A DNA stretch of 64,000 nucleotides from Chitinophaga sp. GbtcB8 (GCF_019091455.1 NZ_JAGXJN010000040.1:1-64000); one strand, 5' to 3'. Shown: positions 43,019-52,837, numbered from the stretch's first letter. Numbers and translations: made by a program. Notes: generated from the letters alone by a model not told the origin.

Positions 43019-46000
43019 ATAAGATTATTTTGTTGTCTGTTTTGTTTTCTTCCAGTACATAATCATAAGGATCTATGGATATGGAATGCAGTTTGCGTTT
43101 TGCCGTGAGCGTTAGTACGGTGGTGTTTTTATTAAAGTGATGGTGCTGTACGGTAAGCTGTTGCCCGTCAAAGAGGCCAATGTCAAAATTATCGTTGGGT
43201 GATAATGGTTTGCCGGCGTCTGTTTTATTGACCGTAACCCGGAGCTGTAGCTTATAAAGACCGCCGGGTAAGGGTTTGCAGGAGATCATTTTCAGCTGTA
43301 ATGCAAATACGATCACTTTTTGCAGGTTATCTTCAATCACCTGCCGCTGGGCTGCAGTAGCGCCCTGCTGTAATTCGCTGATAAGATCCGCTGGTGTGGC
43401 CCTGGGGCCGGGCCAGGCATGTTTGTTTAACAAACGCTGAAGGGCTGCGTTAAGCGCTGCTTCGCCCAGGGCCTGGCGAATGGCATACAGGGCCAGGCCG
43501 CCTTTCTGGTAATATACAAAAGGCTGATCTGCTGTGCGGGACAGTGGCAGCTCCGGTTTGCCGGTATTACGCATACCAAAATACAGGTTGTTATCTGCCC
43601 GCTGGTAAGAGTGCAGCTGCTCCCTGCCAAAGTGCTGTTCCAGCACCGCGGCCTCCGTATATTTTGCCAGCGATTCTGTAAGCAGCGCAGCACCCGGGCC
43701 ATTTGCCGGGCTTAGCTTGTTGGCCCACCACTGGTGCGATGTTTCGTGTACTGTTATGGCATAGGCCTGGTTTACCTGCGCGGTATCCTGGTAGCTGGCC
43801 AGGAAATTAATACGCTCTGCGCCGAATATTACGCCAGGGTAGGCGGTGGCTGCGCCGCGGTACTGCGGTATTTCAGCCAGTGTAAGCTGCGGCAGGGTAT
43901 AAGGTCCAAAGTGCTGAGTACAATAATCCAGCGTATTTTTCATGGCCTGCAGCATTGCCGCAATATTCTGCTCATGGCCTCTGGTATAACAAATGCGCAG
44001 CTGTACGCCTTTATACATTTCTTCCTTAACAGCATAATGTGCTGCGCTCAGCGCAAACATGAAATTAACGGGTGCAGTGGTTTTATAATGAAAGTACCGG
44101 TGCTGCCCGCTTACCCAGGTATTTTGCAAGGTACCCGTGGTAACTACATATTGATCTGCAGGAGCAGAGATGGTGGTTTCCAGGTCAATGAGATGATAGG
44201 CCGTATCTGTTGTAACAGCTGTATCCTGCACTGGCAGGCCGTTACGCTGGCGTTCATATGCATCTGTTATTTCAAAGCCGGGATTGTAGCCCAGGAAGGG
44301 TACAAATTTTTCCAGCTCAATATAAGTGCCGTTGCGTACCACGCTATGCTCACTGTCAAAAGCGGTGAACCCGGAGCGGTTTGTTTGCAGGGAAAATAAC
44401 AGGGGCAGGGTATCGCCCGGTAGTAACGGTTTTTTCAATATAAACCAGTATTGATGAAAGGCAGCATCTGCTTTTTGTTGCAGTGCGCCGGGTACGGTGA
44501 TTTGAATGTTGCTTACGCTGGGATCTATGGCTACCCAGATCTTTGAAATAACTGCCCGGGAGGTATTTTGTAAACGATAGCTACCGCTTACTGTATACAT
44601 GGCCCTTGCAGGATGCAGGGCTACCGTGGTTTTTACAGAAGTAATAACCGGTTGTGGCAGATGGGCGAGCGGTTTATATTGCTGTTCATACGCGGCCTGC
44701 CAGCGCAGCTGTGTGTTATTGCTCATATAATGGCTGCGTATATTGGCCTGGTAAAAAATGTAGATCCCGCAGCTGATCCATACAGTGATACTAACGGCCA
44801 GCCCTATACGTGCTGTTACCGGCCAATGCGTAAATAAAACACGCCAGCGTTGCCTTGCCGTTAATTGCCGGCCGCCTTGCCATAAACGCAGTGCCGGCAG
44901 CGCCGGTATTATTGCAAAGGCGCACCAGTACAGCATGTACCAGTTAAAGGCATACGTGTAATGCCCGTACCCGTTCATGTGAGCATACAACAGGTCCGGT
45001 ACAGTAGCATAACGTAACAGGTAATGTTCTATACCCAGCCGCCGGCTGAATATGATCAGCGCTACTACAAACAGGTTCAGTAACATGCCCAGGTATTTAT
45101 TGGGCGTTAGGGTTTGAATAACCAGGATCAGTACGGCAAACAGGAATAAAGGCAGGCCGCTGTAATAATAAAGGGAAACATATACTGCCCATTGGGGCTG
45201 ATAATAAGCATTGGCCAGCTGTAACCCCAGGCCTATGCCTATATTGGCGGTAATGAGGATGGCCACCAGGAGGGCCAGTGTTACGCATTTTGCGGCCCAT
45301 ATCACTGCGCCAGGCGCCGGTGTGCTATATACCAGCGGCTGCATGTTAGCGGCCTTTTCACGGGTCAGTAATTCTGCGGCATAAAATATCAGCAGCAGCA
45401 GAGCAGGGCGTACGGTACGCATGGCTTCTGCCAGGTAACCGGTAACAGGGTAAAAATGAATGCCGTAAGGGCCTGCTAAACTATCTTTTAACTCCACCGT
45501 ATACAGGAAGATCCATAACAGCAGCAGGGCCATAAAGGGAATGTGTTTGCATACAAACCATACTTCCTGTTTAAGCTGGGAGTAAAATACAGAGAGCGTA
45601 TATTTCCAACCCTGCGTATGTACGGTTACGTTATAACAGGGTTGGATCACTGCTTCCTGCTGCGCTGTTGTAACCGTTTTTTTAACCGTTCCCAAAGTAA
45701 GGCGGAAAGCAAAAAAGCGGTAGCACACTGCTAACAGTGTCAGCGCAAAACCCGTCCATAATAAGCGGTTCAGCAAAAAAAAACCTTGTAAGGGAAAGAG
45801 CTGTGTGTTGCGCTGTACACTGGTCCAGCTGCGGGTTTCGCCAAAAAAAGCAGCAAGTCCGAAGGGGTCCGTTAGAACGGAGAGCGCATCCGGCCCGCCT
45901 GGCTTTAATGCAGATGCGGCCATCATGGGGGAGTTGCTTAATATAGCAGCGGTGAGGTAAAGGATGTATAACAACAGTCCCGCTACATAAACAGCCCTTG

Positions 46001-46490
46001 CACTGCGCGTAAATACTGCTGTGCAAAATAACAGGCTGGCGGCCAGCAATACATTTGGTAAACCAAACACCAGCAAAGGCTGGCAAAAGCTGAACAAATG
46101 AAAGTCGCCCCGCTCCCCGGCGGCGCCAATGGCAATGCCCAGCACCACGCAGCATAACATTACAAAGGTTACACCCAGTAATCCCAGGAAGCGAACGGTA
46201 AAATAGTGCCCGCGTTTTACCGAAGTGGTAAACAATACGGCCTCCATCCGGCAGGCGGTATCCCGCAGCACCACGTTGGCGCAAAACAGCGTGCACGCAA
46301 ATATGCAGCAGAGGGAAAGCAGGCCTACCGTAACGGTGATCACATAGGGCGAATTTTTATGTACCTCCGCACCGCCAAAGCTGCCATACGTGAAAAGCAG
46401 GCCCAACGCAAAGAACAGCACCGCTGCTATTTTAAAGGAAAGCTGGCGGGCATGGTATAACAGCTCAAATTTTAATAAAGCGCTTAACAT
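43017..46490 (-). CDS. ABC-2-type permease fused to M1-family aminopeptidase
   Basis: This 1157-residue fusion has a multi-helix ABC-2 permease in the N-terminal half (two sets of about six helices around 20-260 and 320-570). A long extracytoplasmic C-terminal M1 (gluzincin) peptidase domain (about 800-1080) follows. The zinc motif is HETSHQWW followed by TESLAKYTE, one residue longer than in PepN but normal for these ABC-M1 fusions. It presumably exports a peptide or protein and trims it, or acts as a peptide-processing exporter. The ATPase gene overlaps its start by 7 bases. Confidence 0.88.
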   Translation of the reverse strand: MLSALLKFELLYHARQLSFKIAAVLFFALGLLFTYGSFGGAEVHKNSPYVITVTVGLLSLCCIFACTLFCANVVLRDTACRMEAVLFTTSVKRGHYFTVRFLGLLGVTFVMLCCVVLGIAIGAAGERGDFHLFSFCQPLLVFGLPNVLLAASLLFCTAVFTRSARAVYVAGLLLYILYLTAAILSNSPMMAASALKPGGPDALSVLTDPFGLAAFFGETRSWTSVQRNTQLFPLQGFFLLNRLLWTGFALTLLAVCYRFFAFRLTLGTVKKTVTTAQQEAVIQPCYNVTVHTQGWKYTLSVFYSQLKQEVWFVCKHIPFMALLLLWIFLYTVELKDSLAGPYGIHFYPVTGYLAEAMRTVRPALLLLIFYAAELLTREKAANMQPLVYSTPAPGAVIWAAKCVTLALLVAILITANIGIGLGLQLANAYYQPQWAVYVSLYYYSGLPLFLFAVLILVIQTLTPNKYLGMLLNLFVVALIIFSRRLGIEHYLLRYATVPDLLYAHMNGYGHYTYAFNWYMLYWCAFAIIPALPALRLWQGGRQLTARQRWRVLFTHWPVTARIGLAVSITVWISCGIYIFYQANIRSHYMSNNTQLRWQAAYEQQYKPLAHLPQPVITSVKTTVALHPARAMYTVSGSYRLQNTSRAVISKIWVAIDPSVSNIQITVPGALQQKADAAFHQYWFILKKPLLPGDTLPLLFSLQTNRSGFTAFDSEHSVVRNGTYIELEKFVPFLGYNPGFEITDAYERQRNGLPVQDTAVTTDTAYHLIDLETTISAPADQYVVTTGTLQNTWVSGQHRYFHYKTTAPVNFMFALSAAHYAVKEEMYKGVQLRICYTRGHEQNIAAMLQAMKNTLDYCTQHFGPYTLPQLTLAEIPQYRGAATAYPGVIFGAERINFLASYQDTAQVNQAYAITVHETSHQWWANKLSPANGPGAALLTESLAKYTEAAVLEQHFGREQLHSYQRADNNLYFGMRNTGKPELPLSRTADQPFVYYQKGGLALYAIRQALGEAALNAALQRLLNKHAWPGPRATPADLISELQQGATAAQRQVIEDNLQKVIVFALQLKMISCKPLPGGLYKLQLRVTVNKTDAGKPLSPNDNFDIGLFDGQQLTVQHHHFNKNTTVLTLTAKRKLHSISIDPYDYVLEENKTDNKIIL

Positions 46491-47365
46491 ACGGCCTCCT
46501 CTTTTAATGCAGAAAAATAAACGGCTTCCAAACCGGGGTAAAAAGGCTCAAAGCCGCTATCCGGGCATTGCGCAGCCAGCACATACACCTGTACCTGCCC
46601 GCCGGTTCTGCGGGTGGAGATCACCTGCAAGGCCGACTGGTAATACTGCAGCAATGTTTTGCTTACAGTTTTGCGCCATACTTTTCCTTCCAGCGCAGCT
46701 GTTAAGGCGGCAGGTTTGCCCTGTATAATTATCCGCCCGCCGGCCAGTACCGCCATTTCCGGGCACAGGTCGTGCACATCATCTACAATGTGCGTGGATA
46801 ACAGTATCACTACCTGCTCGCCAATTTCGCTCAGCAGGTCGTGGAAGCGGTTGCGTTCCTGCGGGTCCAGGCCGGCGGTAGGCTCATCTGCAATGATCAG
46901 CTGCGGGCTGCCCAGCGGCGCCTGCGCAATGCCAAAACGCTGACGCATGCCACCGGAAAAGGTGCTTACGGCCTGCTTGCGCACGGAATATAAATTGGTT
47001 TGCTGCAGCAGTGCCAATACCTGTTCCTGTCTTTCTTTTTTATGCAGCAAACCTTTCAGCACTGCCAAATGATCCAGCAGGGCCAGCGCAGATATTTTCG
47101 GGTATACGCCAAAATCCTGCGGTAAATAACCCAGGCGGCTGCGCAGGGTTTGCGGCTGTTGGTGAATGTTATGCCCGTCAAAAAATACCTGCCCGCTGTC
47201 CGGCAGCTGCAGGGTGGCCAGTGTGCGCATGGGGGTGGACTGCCCGGCCCCGTTAGGCCCCAGCAGGCCAAACAGGCCGTTAGAAATATTCAGGGATACA
47301 TTGTTGAGCGCTTTTACACCATTGCCATAACTTTTGGTGAGCTGCTGTATCTGTAGTCGGTACAT
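46484..47365 (-). CDS. ABC transporter ATPase with altered Walker A
   Basis: This 293-residue ATPase partners the ABC-M1 permease (genes overlap by 7 bases). The signature SGGMRQR, Walker B LIIADEPTAGLDP and H-loop LLSTHIVDD are normal. However, Walker A reads GPNGAGQST, with Gln42 in place of the invariant Lys, and Pro45 where Leu/Met is usual. The nucleotides (CAG, CCC) give these residues cleanly, so this is a sequence-supported substitution unless it is an assembly error. ATP hydrolysis should be badly reduced. Confidence 0.87.
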   Translation of the reverse strand: MYRLQIQQLTKSYGNGVKALNNVSLNISNGLFGLLGPNGAGQSTPMRTLATLQLPDSGQVFFDGHNIHQQPQTLRSRLGYLPQDFGVYPKISALALLDHLAVLKGLLHKKERQEQVLALLQQTNLYSVRKQAVSTFSGGMRQRFGIAQAPLGSPQLIIADEPTAGLDPQERNRFHDLLSEIGEQVVILLSTHIVDDVHDLCPEMAVLAGGRIIIQGKPAALTAALEGKVWRKTVSKTLLQYYQSALQVISTRRTGGQVQVYVLAAQCPDSGFEPFYPGLEAVYFSALKEEAVC

Positions 47366-47498
47366 GGGGGTGTTGTTTTAGTGAACAGGGGGTAAATTAG
47401 GCGTGCTGCAGGCGCTGTTCAACAATAAGTGATGGCGGATAGGGGATGGCTGACAAACGCCCTGTATGGCCCTGTTTCCGCGCAAAAAGACCTACATC

Positions 47499-49052
47499 AT
47501 GAAAACCGGTACGTTCGTCATTAAAATTTGTGCGGGTATTATATTCGCTGTTCTTTTACCTGGTTATATGTTACGTACTAAAAATATTCCCGCGTTTTTT
47601 TCACAGCATGCAGATGCCTGGTTGTTTGCCGGTTTGCTACCCTGGCTGCTGATCTTACGGAAACCTGATCCTGACTGGGAAGCGTACGGCCGTCAGCTGC
47701 TGCTGTTATTCTTACTGCTGCTGCCTGTGCTGGTGTTTGGCTGGTACAGGCAGCGCTGGTTACGGCAATTTTCACGTAAGGGATATATAACCTGCTGGCT
47801 GATCTGTTTTGGCGGGGCCTTACCGTTAACCACCTTTATATTCTTTCGCCTGCAGCCCCCGGGGCTGGAAGGTTTTTTCCCGGTGAGCTGCGCGATGGCT
47901 GCGCTGATATTAGAGCTGCTTTTAACAGCCAATGCCAGCTACCGGCTGCAGGTGCAGCGTATTCCGCTGCTGCAAAAGATCAGCCTGGAAAATGCAGTGT
48001 TTATCACCATCGCCCTCATCTCGCTCACACTGGCGGTAATGGGCGTATCCAGCCTGCATGATCCGCGGTATCATACCCCGGAGCAATTGCTGATAGGTTT
48101 TGAGTTCAGCATTATAAAGATCCTGCGGTACTTTGGTACATTCCTGTCGTTCTTTGTACAGTTCCTGCTCATGTATTTGTGCGGGTACCTGTTCTTTTAC
48201 ATTAACAGCCGTTTCCTGGTATTGAAGGTATTAAAGCAAAAGGGGGTGTTATGGTATATCCTGGCCGCTTTTGCAGCGGTAGCTGTATGTTATCCGCTGA
48301 TTGCGCAGCTGTTAATATCCCTGCCTGTTAATCACTTGCTGGGCACTATTTTTCCGGACAACCCCTTTAAGCTGGAAAATGCTTTTGCAGCACTGGGTAT
48401 CCTGTTATTCAGCCTGCCGGTAATACTGGCGGTGCAATGGACCCGGCAGAACAGCCGCATTCTGCAGCTTGAAAAAGAAAAGGCAGGTACGGAGCTATAC
48501 CTGCTGAAACAGCAGCTTAACCCTCATTTCTTTTTTAACACGCTCAATAACCTGTATGCGCTTAGCTTACAGCAATCCCCGCAAACGCCGGAAAGCATTC
48601 TGCAGCTCTCTGACCTGATGCGTTATGTGATCTATAAAGGGCAGGAGCCGCTGGTAGGTATTGGGGAGGAAGTAAAGTACCTGGAAGATTATATACAGCT
48701 GCAGCAGATACGGCTTAAGAAAACACCGGATCTGCGTTTTACACAAAACATTACCGATCCTGCTTTGCAGATACCGCCTATGCTGCTGATCGTATTTATT
48801 GAGAATGCGTTTAAACATGGCATTGAACCTGCAGAAGAAAATGCCTTCCTGCACATTCACCTGCAGTGTGAAATCGGGCAGCTCTATTTCAGCTGTGAAA
48901 ATTCCTTTGAGCCGCAGGCGCCTGCTGCACCTGGCATTGGGCTCAGCAACCTGCAAAAGCGGCTGGCGCTGTTGTACCCCGGCAGCCACCTGCTGCAAAC
49001 GGGGGTAAAAAATCATACTTTTAAAGCCGAATTGCAACTGAACCGCTTATGA
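47499..49052 (+). CDS. LytS-family sensor histidine kinase
   Basis: This membrane kinase of about 517 residues has eight or so helices in the N-terminal two thirds. The His_kinase/LytS dimerisation domain has the phosphoacceptor in QQLNPHFFFNTLNNLYALS, followed by a catalytic HATPase region (LLIVFIENAFKHGIEPAEE). This family pairs with LytTR regulators. The start at 47499 gives a clean membrane N-terminus. Its stop overlaps the LytTR start as ATGA. It is divergent from the ABC-M1/ATPase operon, which the pair probably controls. Confidence 0.86.
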   Translation: MKTGTFVIKICAGIIFAVLLPGYMLRTKNIPAFFSQHADAWLFAGLLPWLLILRKPDPDWEAYGRQLLLLFLLLLPVLVFGWYRQRWLRQFSRKGYITCWLICFGGALPLTTFIFFRLQPPGLEGFFPVSCAMAALILELLLTANASYRLQVQRIPLLQKISLENAVFITIALISLTLAVMGVSSLHDPRYHTPEQLLIGFEFSIIKILRYFGTFLSFFVQFLLMYLCGYLFFYINSRFLVLKVLKQKGVLWYILAAFAAVAVCYPLIAQLLISLPVNHLLGTIFPDNPFKLENAFAALGILLFSLPVILAVQWTRQNSRILQLEKEKAGTELYLLKQQLNPHFFFNTLNNLYALSLQQSPQTPESILQLSDLMRYVIYKGQEPLVGIGEEVKYLEDYIQLQQIRLKKTPDLRFTQNITDPALQIPPMLLIVFIENAFKHGIEPAEENAFLHIHLQCEIGQLYFSCENSFEPQAPAAPGIGLSNLQKRLALLYPGSHLLQTGVKNHTFKAELQLNRL

Positions 49053-49768
49053 GCATGCGCTGCCTTATAGTTGATGATGAGCCCCTGGCCCATGAAGTGA
49101 TCCTGAAGTACATGGAGGACATTCCTTTCCTGGAAAACAGCGGGCAGTGTTACCGCCCTGCAGAAGCGCTGGAATTCCTGAGCAAACATACGGTAGACCT
49201 TATTTTCCTGGACATCCGCATGCCTAAGCTCAATGGCCTGGACCTGTTAAGAGCGCTGCAGCAACGCCCTTTGGTGATCATTACTTCTGCCTACGAAGAG
49301 CATGCGCTGGAAAGCTTTGAGCTGGAAGTATGCGATTACCTGTTAAAACCTTTCCGCTTTGAACGTTTTTTAAAAGCCGTTAACCGCGCACTGGCCATGC
49401 ATACGTTAAAAATAAAGGCCGGTGATCCTGCACCCGCAGCACCCGTTAGTAAAACACCTGCGCAGATCTACATTAAATCCGACAAAAAGTTTGTGCTGCT
49501 GGACCTGGATGCGGTGTACTACCTGGAAAGCCTGGGTAATTATGTGAAGGTATGGGAGGCCGATAAATTCCTGTTAACTCCGCGCACGCTCAGCAGCTTT
49601 GAGGAGCAGCTGCCGGCCGATGCTTTTGTACGCATCCATAAATCATACATCCTGAACAAAAAGTATGTGCATTATATTGAAGGCAATACCATTGGCCTGA
49701 AGAATAAAAAGCAGCTGCCGCTGGGCAAAAATTATAAACACCTGGTAAAGGAGCTGCTGAACAAATAA
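49049..49768 (+). CDS. LytTR response regulator
   Basis: This 239-residue regulator has a receiver domain (about 4-120) with phosphoacceptor Asp in LIFLDIRMPKLNGLDLL. The C-terminal LytTR DNA-binding domain (about 150-235) is seen as YIKSDKKFVLLDLDAVYYLESLGNYVKVW and the ending KKQLPLGKNYKHLVKELL. Start codons overlap the kinase stop. A terminator follows. The likely target is the divergent ABC-M1 operon. Confidence 0.9.
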   Translation: MSMRCLIVDDEPLAHEVILKYMEDIPFLENSGQCYRPAEALEFLSKHTVDLIFLDIRMPKLNGLDLLRALQQRPLVIITSAYEEHALESFELEVCDYLLKPFRFERFLKAVNRALAMHTLKIKAGDPAPAAPVSKTPAQIYIKSDKKFVLLDLDAVYYLESLGNYVKVWEADKFLLTPRTLSSFEEQLPADAFVRIHKSYILNKKYVHYIEGNTIGLKNKKQLPLGKNYKHLVKELLNK

Positions 49769-49773
49769 GAAAA

Positions 49774-49803
49774 GCCCTCCGCGGCATAGCGGAGGGCCTT
49801 TTA
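49774..49803 (+). terminator. Intrinsic terminator
   Basis: A 9-bp stem GCCCTCCGC / GCGGAGGGC (49774-49782 with 49789-49797) is followed by a short T-run. It ends the LytS/LytTR operon. Confidence 0.85.
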
Positions 49804-49825
49804 GTGAGATCCTATCCTTGGACTA

Positions 49826-50005
49826 TTAGCCTTTCTTAGCTTCTTCTTTTACTTTCTTTACGTGGTGATGAGCAGCTTTCTTGGTGGTGTCGCTGGCCAT
49901 TTTAGCTTCTTTAGGATGTTTGGTTTTTGCATCCTGTGCAAAAGATACTGCGCTAACGCTCAGAAATAATACAGCGGCTGCGATCAGGCTTTTCGTGATT
50001 TTCAT
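49826..50005 (-). CDS. Small exported Lys/His-rich protein
   Basis: This 59-residue protein was not found by length-limited gene calls. A signal peptide (MKITKSLIAAAVLFLSVSAVSFAQ) is followed by a mature part of about 35 residues, very rich in Lys with a His cluster (AAHHHVKKVKEEAKKG). It resembles the 67-residue protein at 52634-52837 in design. Possible roles are metal binding or interaction with envelope polyanions; neither is shown. It lies after the LytTR terminator, convergent with it. Confidence 0.75.
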   Translation of the reverse strand: MKITKSLIAAAVLFLSVSAVSFAQDAKTKHPKEAKMASDTTKKAAHHHVKKVKEEAKKG

Positions 50006-50163
50006 GATGTTTGTCGTTTTAAAAATTGATTAAGTAATAATGTGTTTTTTAGAATTGCTTTGCTAAAATTAGGGCAAGTATCTACGGGTTAGGGTCCGGT
50101 TTCGGTGAACGGGGAATAAGTGTCGTTGAACAAGGAAAAAGCACAGGTGTGGTGAGTAAATGA

Positions 50164-50264
50164 TTAACGCTGAATGCTTAACGCTTAACGCTAAAATAAT
50201 GCAGCGTATGGCCTGAAAGCATTGCGTCCGGCGTTCAGCATTCAGCGTTTTGCGTTCAGCATTA
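50164..50264. repeat. Heptad hairpin, AACGC/AATGC dialect with conserved core
   Basis: Left heptads TTAACGC, TGAATGC, TTAACGC, TTAACGC (50164-50191), core TAAAATAATGCAGCGTAT, and right heptads TGAAAGC, ATTGCGT, CCGGCGT, TCAGCAT, TCAGCGT, TTTGCGT, TCAGCAT (50214-50262). The right arm ends in the stop codon of the hybrid kinase. Confidence 0.83.
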
Positions 50265-52463
50265 CAAAAGTATTTCCAGGGCTTCTTCCACTGCCTGCAG
50301 GCATACCTGTTTCAGTGATTCAAACTGTGCGGCGGTTTGGGTGGGATCGTAATGTTCATCGCTTAGCTGCTCCATAGGATCCAGGAAAGCATACAGCTGG
50401 TGTTCCAGGCCAATAAAGGCAACGGTGGTTTTAATATTATGTGCAATACTGCGTATAGCCGGTATGTCTGCTGCAGTAATGGCGGCTTTTAGCAGTGACA
50501 GGTCTTCCGGCAGCTGTGCAATGAACTGTTGCAGCATGGTGTGTTCAAATGCCTTATCACCTTTGGAAAGATCCTGCAGGTATTGCAGGCTTATTAAATG
50601 GGCCGGCAGCTCTTTATGGTTAGGCACGGATGTATGATTCACCAGCCATTCCGGCGGGCCGGTTTTGCCGGTAAATACCTGTATGATACGATAGAGCTCT
50701 TCTTCCCGTATGGGTTTGGCTACATATTCATTCATGCCGTAGCTCAGGCATTTTTCCCGCTCGCCGGCCATGGCGTGGGCTGTCATGGCTACAATGGGAA
50801 TGTTGGAGCGCAGCTCCTGCCGTATTTTGCGGGCGGCGGTATAACCGTCCATTTCAGGCATTTGTATATCCATCAGCACCAGGTCAAAATGTTGTTTTTC
50901 CAGGGCCTGTAATACCTCTATACCATTGTTCACTACATGAAAATGCAGGTGCCAGTTATACAGCAAATGCCGCAGCAGGTCCTGGTTCATGCGGTTGTCT
51001 TCCGCTATCAGCAGGTGCGCATCTGTATAAGGCGTTTGCCCGTTACCGTTGTAGAGTTCTGTGCCGGATTCGGGCATTACTTCCCCTAGGGTGTAGGGCA
51101 GCTCTATGGTAAAGGTGCTGCCTTTGCCCGGCTGGCTTTCTACGCTTGCTTTTCCATGCTGCAGCTCCACCAGCTGTTTTACAATGGCCAAGCCCAGGGC
51201 GGTGCCGCCGTATTTGCGGGTGGTATTGGCTTCTGCCTGGTTAAAGCGGTCAAAAATGTAGGGGAGCTTATCTGTGGCAATACCAATGCCGGTATCTTTC
51301 ACGGTAAAGAGTATACGAACATTACTGTCGTGCTGCTGCACCAGGCTTACCCGGATGGTAACGGCGCCTTCATTGGTGAACTTGATGGCGTTGTTGGTAA
51401 GGTTCACCAGCACCTGTGTAAGCCGTAATACATCGCCGTACAGGATGTCCGGAACATTATCTTCTATCAGCATTACCAGGCTTAAATGTTTTTCCACGGC
51501 TTTGGGCAGGAACATGGTTTGCAGGGAGTGCAGGCTGCCCCGCAGGCTAAATGAAACAGGCTCCAGCCGCATCATGCCGGCTTCTATTTTGGAAATGTCC
51601 AGTATGTCGTTGATAATATCCAGCAGGTTTTCTCCGGCGCTTTGAATGGCAGATACGTATTCTTTGGATTTATCGTTCAGGGACTGTCCCTGCAGCAGCC
51701 GTGTAAAGCCCAGCACCGCATTCATGGGCGTACGGATCTCATGGCTCATATTGGCCAGGAACTGCTCTTTAATGGCGGAGAGCTTGCGTTCCTTTTGCTG
51801 TGACTGATCCAGCGCATCTATCAATTGCTCCTGCTGATGGATACGGCTGATGATATATAAAAAACCCAGCAGGCTGGCTATACAGGCGCAGCATACCAGT
51901 ATGGTGCCCCAGCTCTGGGCTTTTTGCCCGCTGGTATCTATTATGTGTACAGTGCGGTTCACCACGGTTTGCCGGGTGCTGTCCAGCAGGTGGATAATGG
52001 TGTTGATGGCTTCTCCCAGGCGTTTGCCCTTTTCGCTGTTGATCACCTTTTCCGCTGCCTTTTTACCCGGCCCGTAAAAGGTATCCAGCACCTGCACATT
52101 AAAGTTATTTTTTTCATCCACCAGGTAATTCAGCTGGGTTAGCAGCTTTTCCGTGCTATCATCCAGCATCATTTTATTGATGGTGTTCAGGTCGGATTTA
52201 ATGATGGCTATTTCCGCTTCAATGCCGGTTACATGCAGGGTGTCCTGGGAAATAACGGTGCCCCTAACCTTGCTGTCGGTTTTGGCCATGTTGGTTTGCA
52301 GCTTCTGCAGCTCATTTTTTACCCTGAGCTCCTGCAGCACCTGTTCATTGCCGGATATAAGTTTGCGGATGTTCTTGGAAGAGTTGAACTGCAGTATGAT
52401 GAAGAGGATCATACCTGTGAGAAACAGGCCCAGTAAATAGTATTTGATCCGTTTTGACTGCAT
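50262..52463 (-). CDS. Hybrid histidine kinase (HisKA-HATPase-REC-Hpt)
   Basis: This 733-residue sensor has two membrane helices (about 10-28 and 188-207) bounding a helical periplasmic CHASE3-like domain. HisKA carries His in NMSHEIRTPMNAV and is followed by a HATPase_c domain. The REC domain has its Asp in DLVLMDIQMPEMDG (about 535), and a C-terminal Hpt domain has SIAHNIKTTVAFIG. This is a full phosphorelay in one chain. The LytTR gene at 53055-53750, on the same strand, is the probable output. Confidence 0.9.
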   Translation of the reverse strand: MQSKRIKYYLLGLFLTGMILFIILQFNSSKNIRKLISGNEQVLQELRVKNELQKLQTNMAKTDSKVRGTVISQDTLHVTGIEAEIAIIKSDLNTINKMMLDDSTEKLLTQLNYLVDEKNNFNVQVLDTFYGPGKKAAEKVINSEKGKRLGEAINTIIHLLDSTRQTVVNRTVHIIDTSGQKAQSWGTILVCCACIASLLGFLYIISRIHQQEQLIDALDQSQQKERKLSAIKEQFLANMSHEIRTPMNAVLGFTRLLQGQSLNDKSKEYVSAIQSAGENLLDIINDILDISKIEAGMMRLEPVSFSLRGSLHSLQTMFLPKAVEKHLSLVMLIEDNVPDILYGDVLRLTQVLVNLTNNAIKFTNEGAVTIRVSLVQQHDSNVRILFTVKDTGIGIATDKLPYIFDRFNQAEANTTRKYGGTALGLAIVKQLVELQHGKASVESQPGKGSTFTIELPYTLGEVMPESGTELYNGNGQTPYTDAHLLIAEDNRMNQDLLRHLLYNWHLHFHVVNNGIEVLQALEKQHFDLVLMDIQMPEMDGYTAARKIRQELRSNIPIVAMTAHAMAGEREKCLSYGMNEYVAKPIREEELYRIIQVFTGKTGPPEWLVNHTSVPNHKELPAHLISLQYLQDLSKGDKAFEHTMLQQFIAQLPEDLSLLKAAITAADIPAIRSIAHNIKTTVAFIGLEHQLYAFLDPMEQLSDEHYDPTQTAAQFESLKQVCLQAVEEALEILL

Positions 52464-52633
52464 GAGTAGCTTATATCTATCGTTTAAGGCCCTTCTAAAT
52501 TACGATTTTAGCGGTACTGATGGTAAGCAATGCGCTAAAGGGAAAAATCTGGTCCCGCGTGATACAGCCGGACCAGAACAATTCCGTTTAACGTTGTAGT
52601 GGGACGTTAAACCTGTGCTTACCTCAACGGGCC

Positions 52634-52837
52634 TTATTTGGCTTTGGGAGCAGCAGCAGTCGTTTTGGCTTTTGATTTTGCAGTATGATGATGTTTTTTG
52701 TGTGCTTTATGTGCTTTCTTAGCAGGAGCGGTGGCTTCTTTCTGTGCAACATGTTTAGCTGCAACAGGCGTACCGGCAAAAGCGGATGCACCTACAAATA
52801 ACATAGCGGCTGCCATTAATATTCCTAACTTTTTCAT
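52634..52837 (-). CDS. Small exported Lys/His/Ala-rich protein
   Basis: This 67-residue protein has a signal peptide (MKKLGILMAAAMLFVGASAFA) and a strongly basic, low-complexity mature tail with a KKAHKAHKKHHHTAKSKAK run. It is similar in plan to the one at 49826-50005, and the two flank the hybrid kinase gene. No domain is recognised. Confidence 0.78.
   Translation of the reverse strand: MKKLGILMAAAMLFVGASAFAGTPVAAKHVAQKEATAPAKKAHKAHKKHHHTAKSKAKTTAAAPKAK

Noticed and set aside
43734..44399. A 221-residue plus-strand ORF
   Set aside because: Antisense within the ABC-M1 fusion gene, with no recognised domain.
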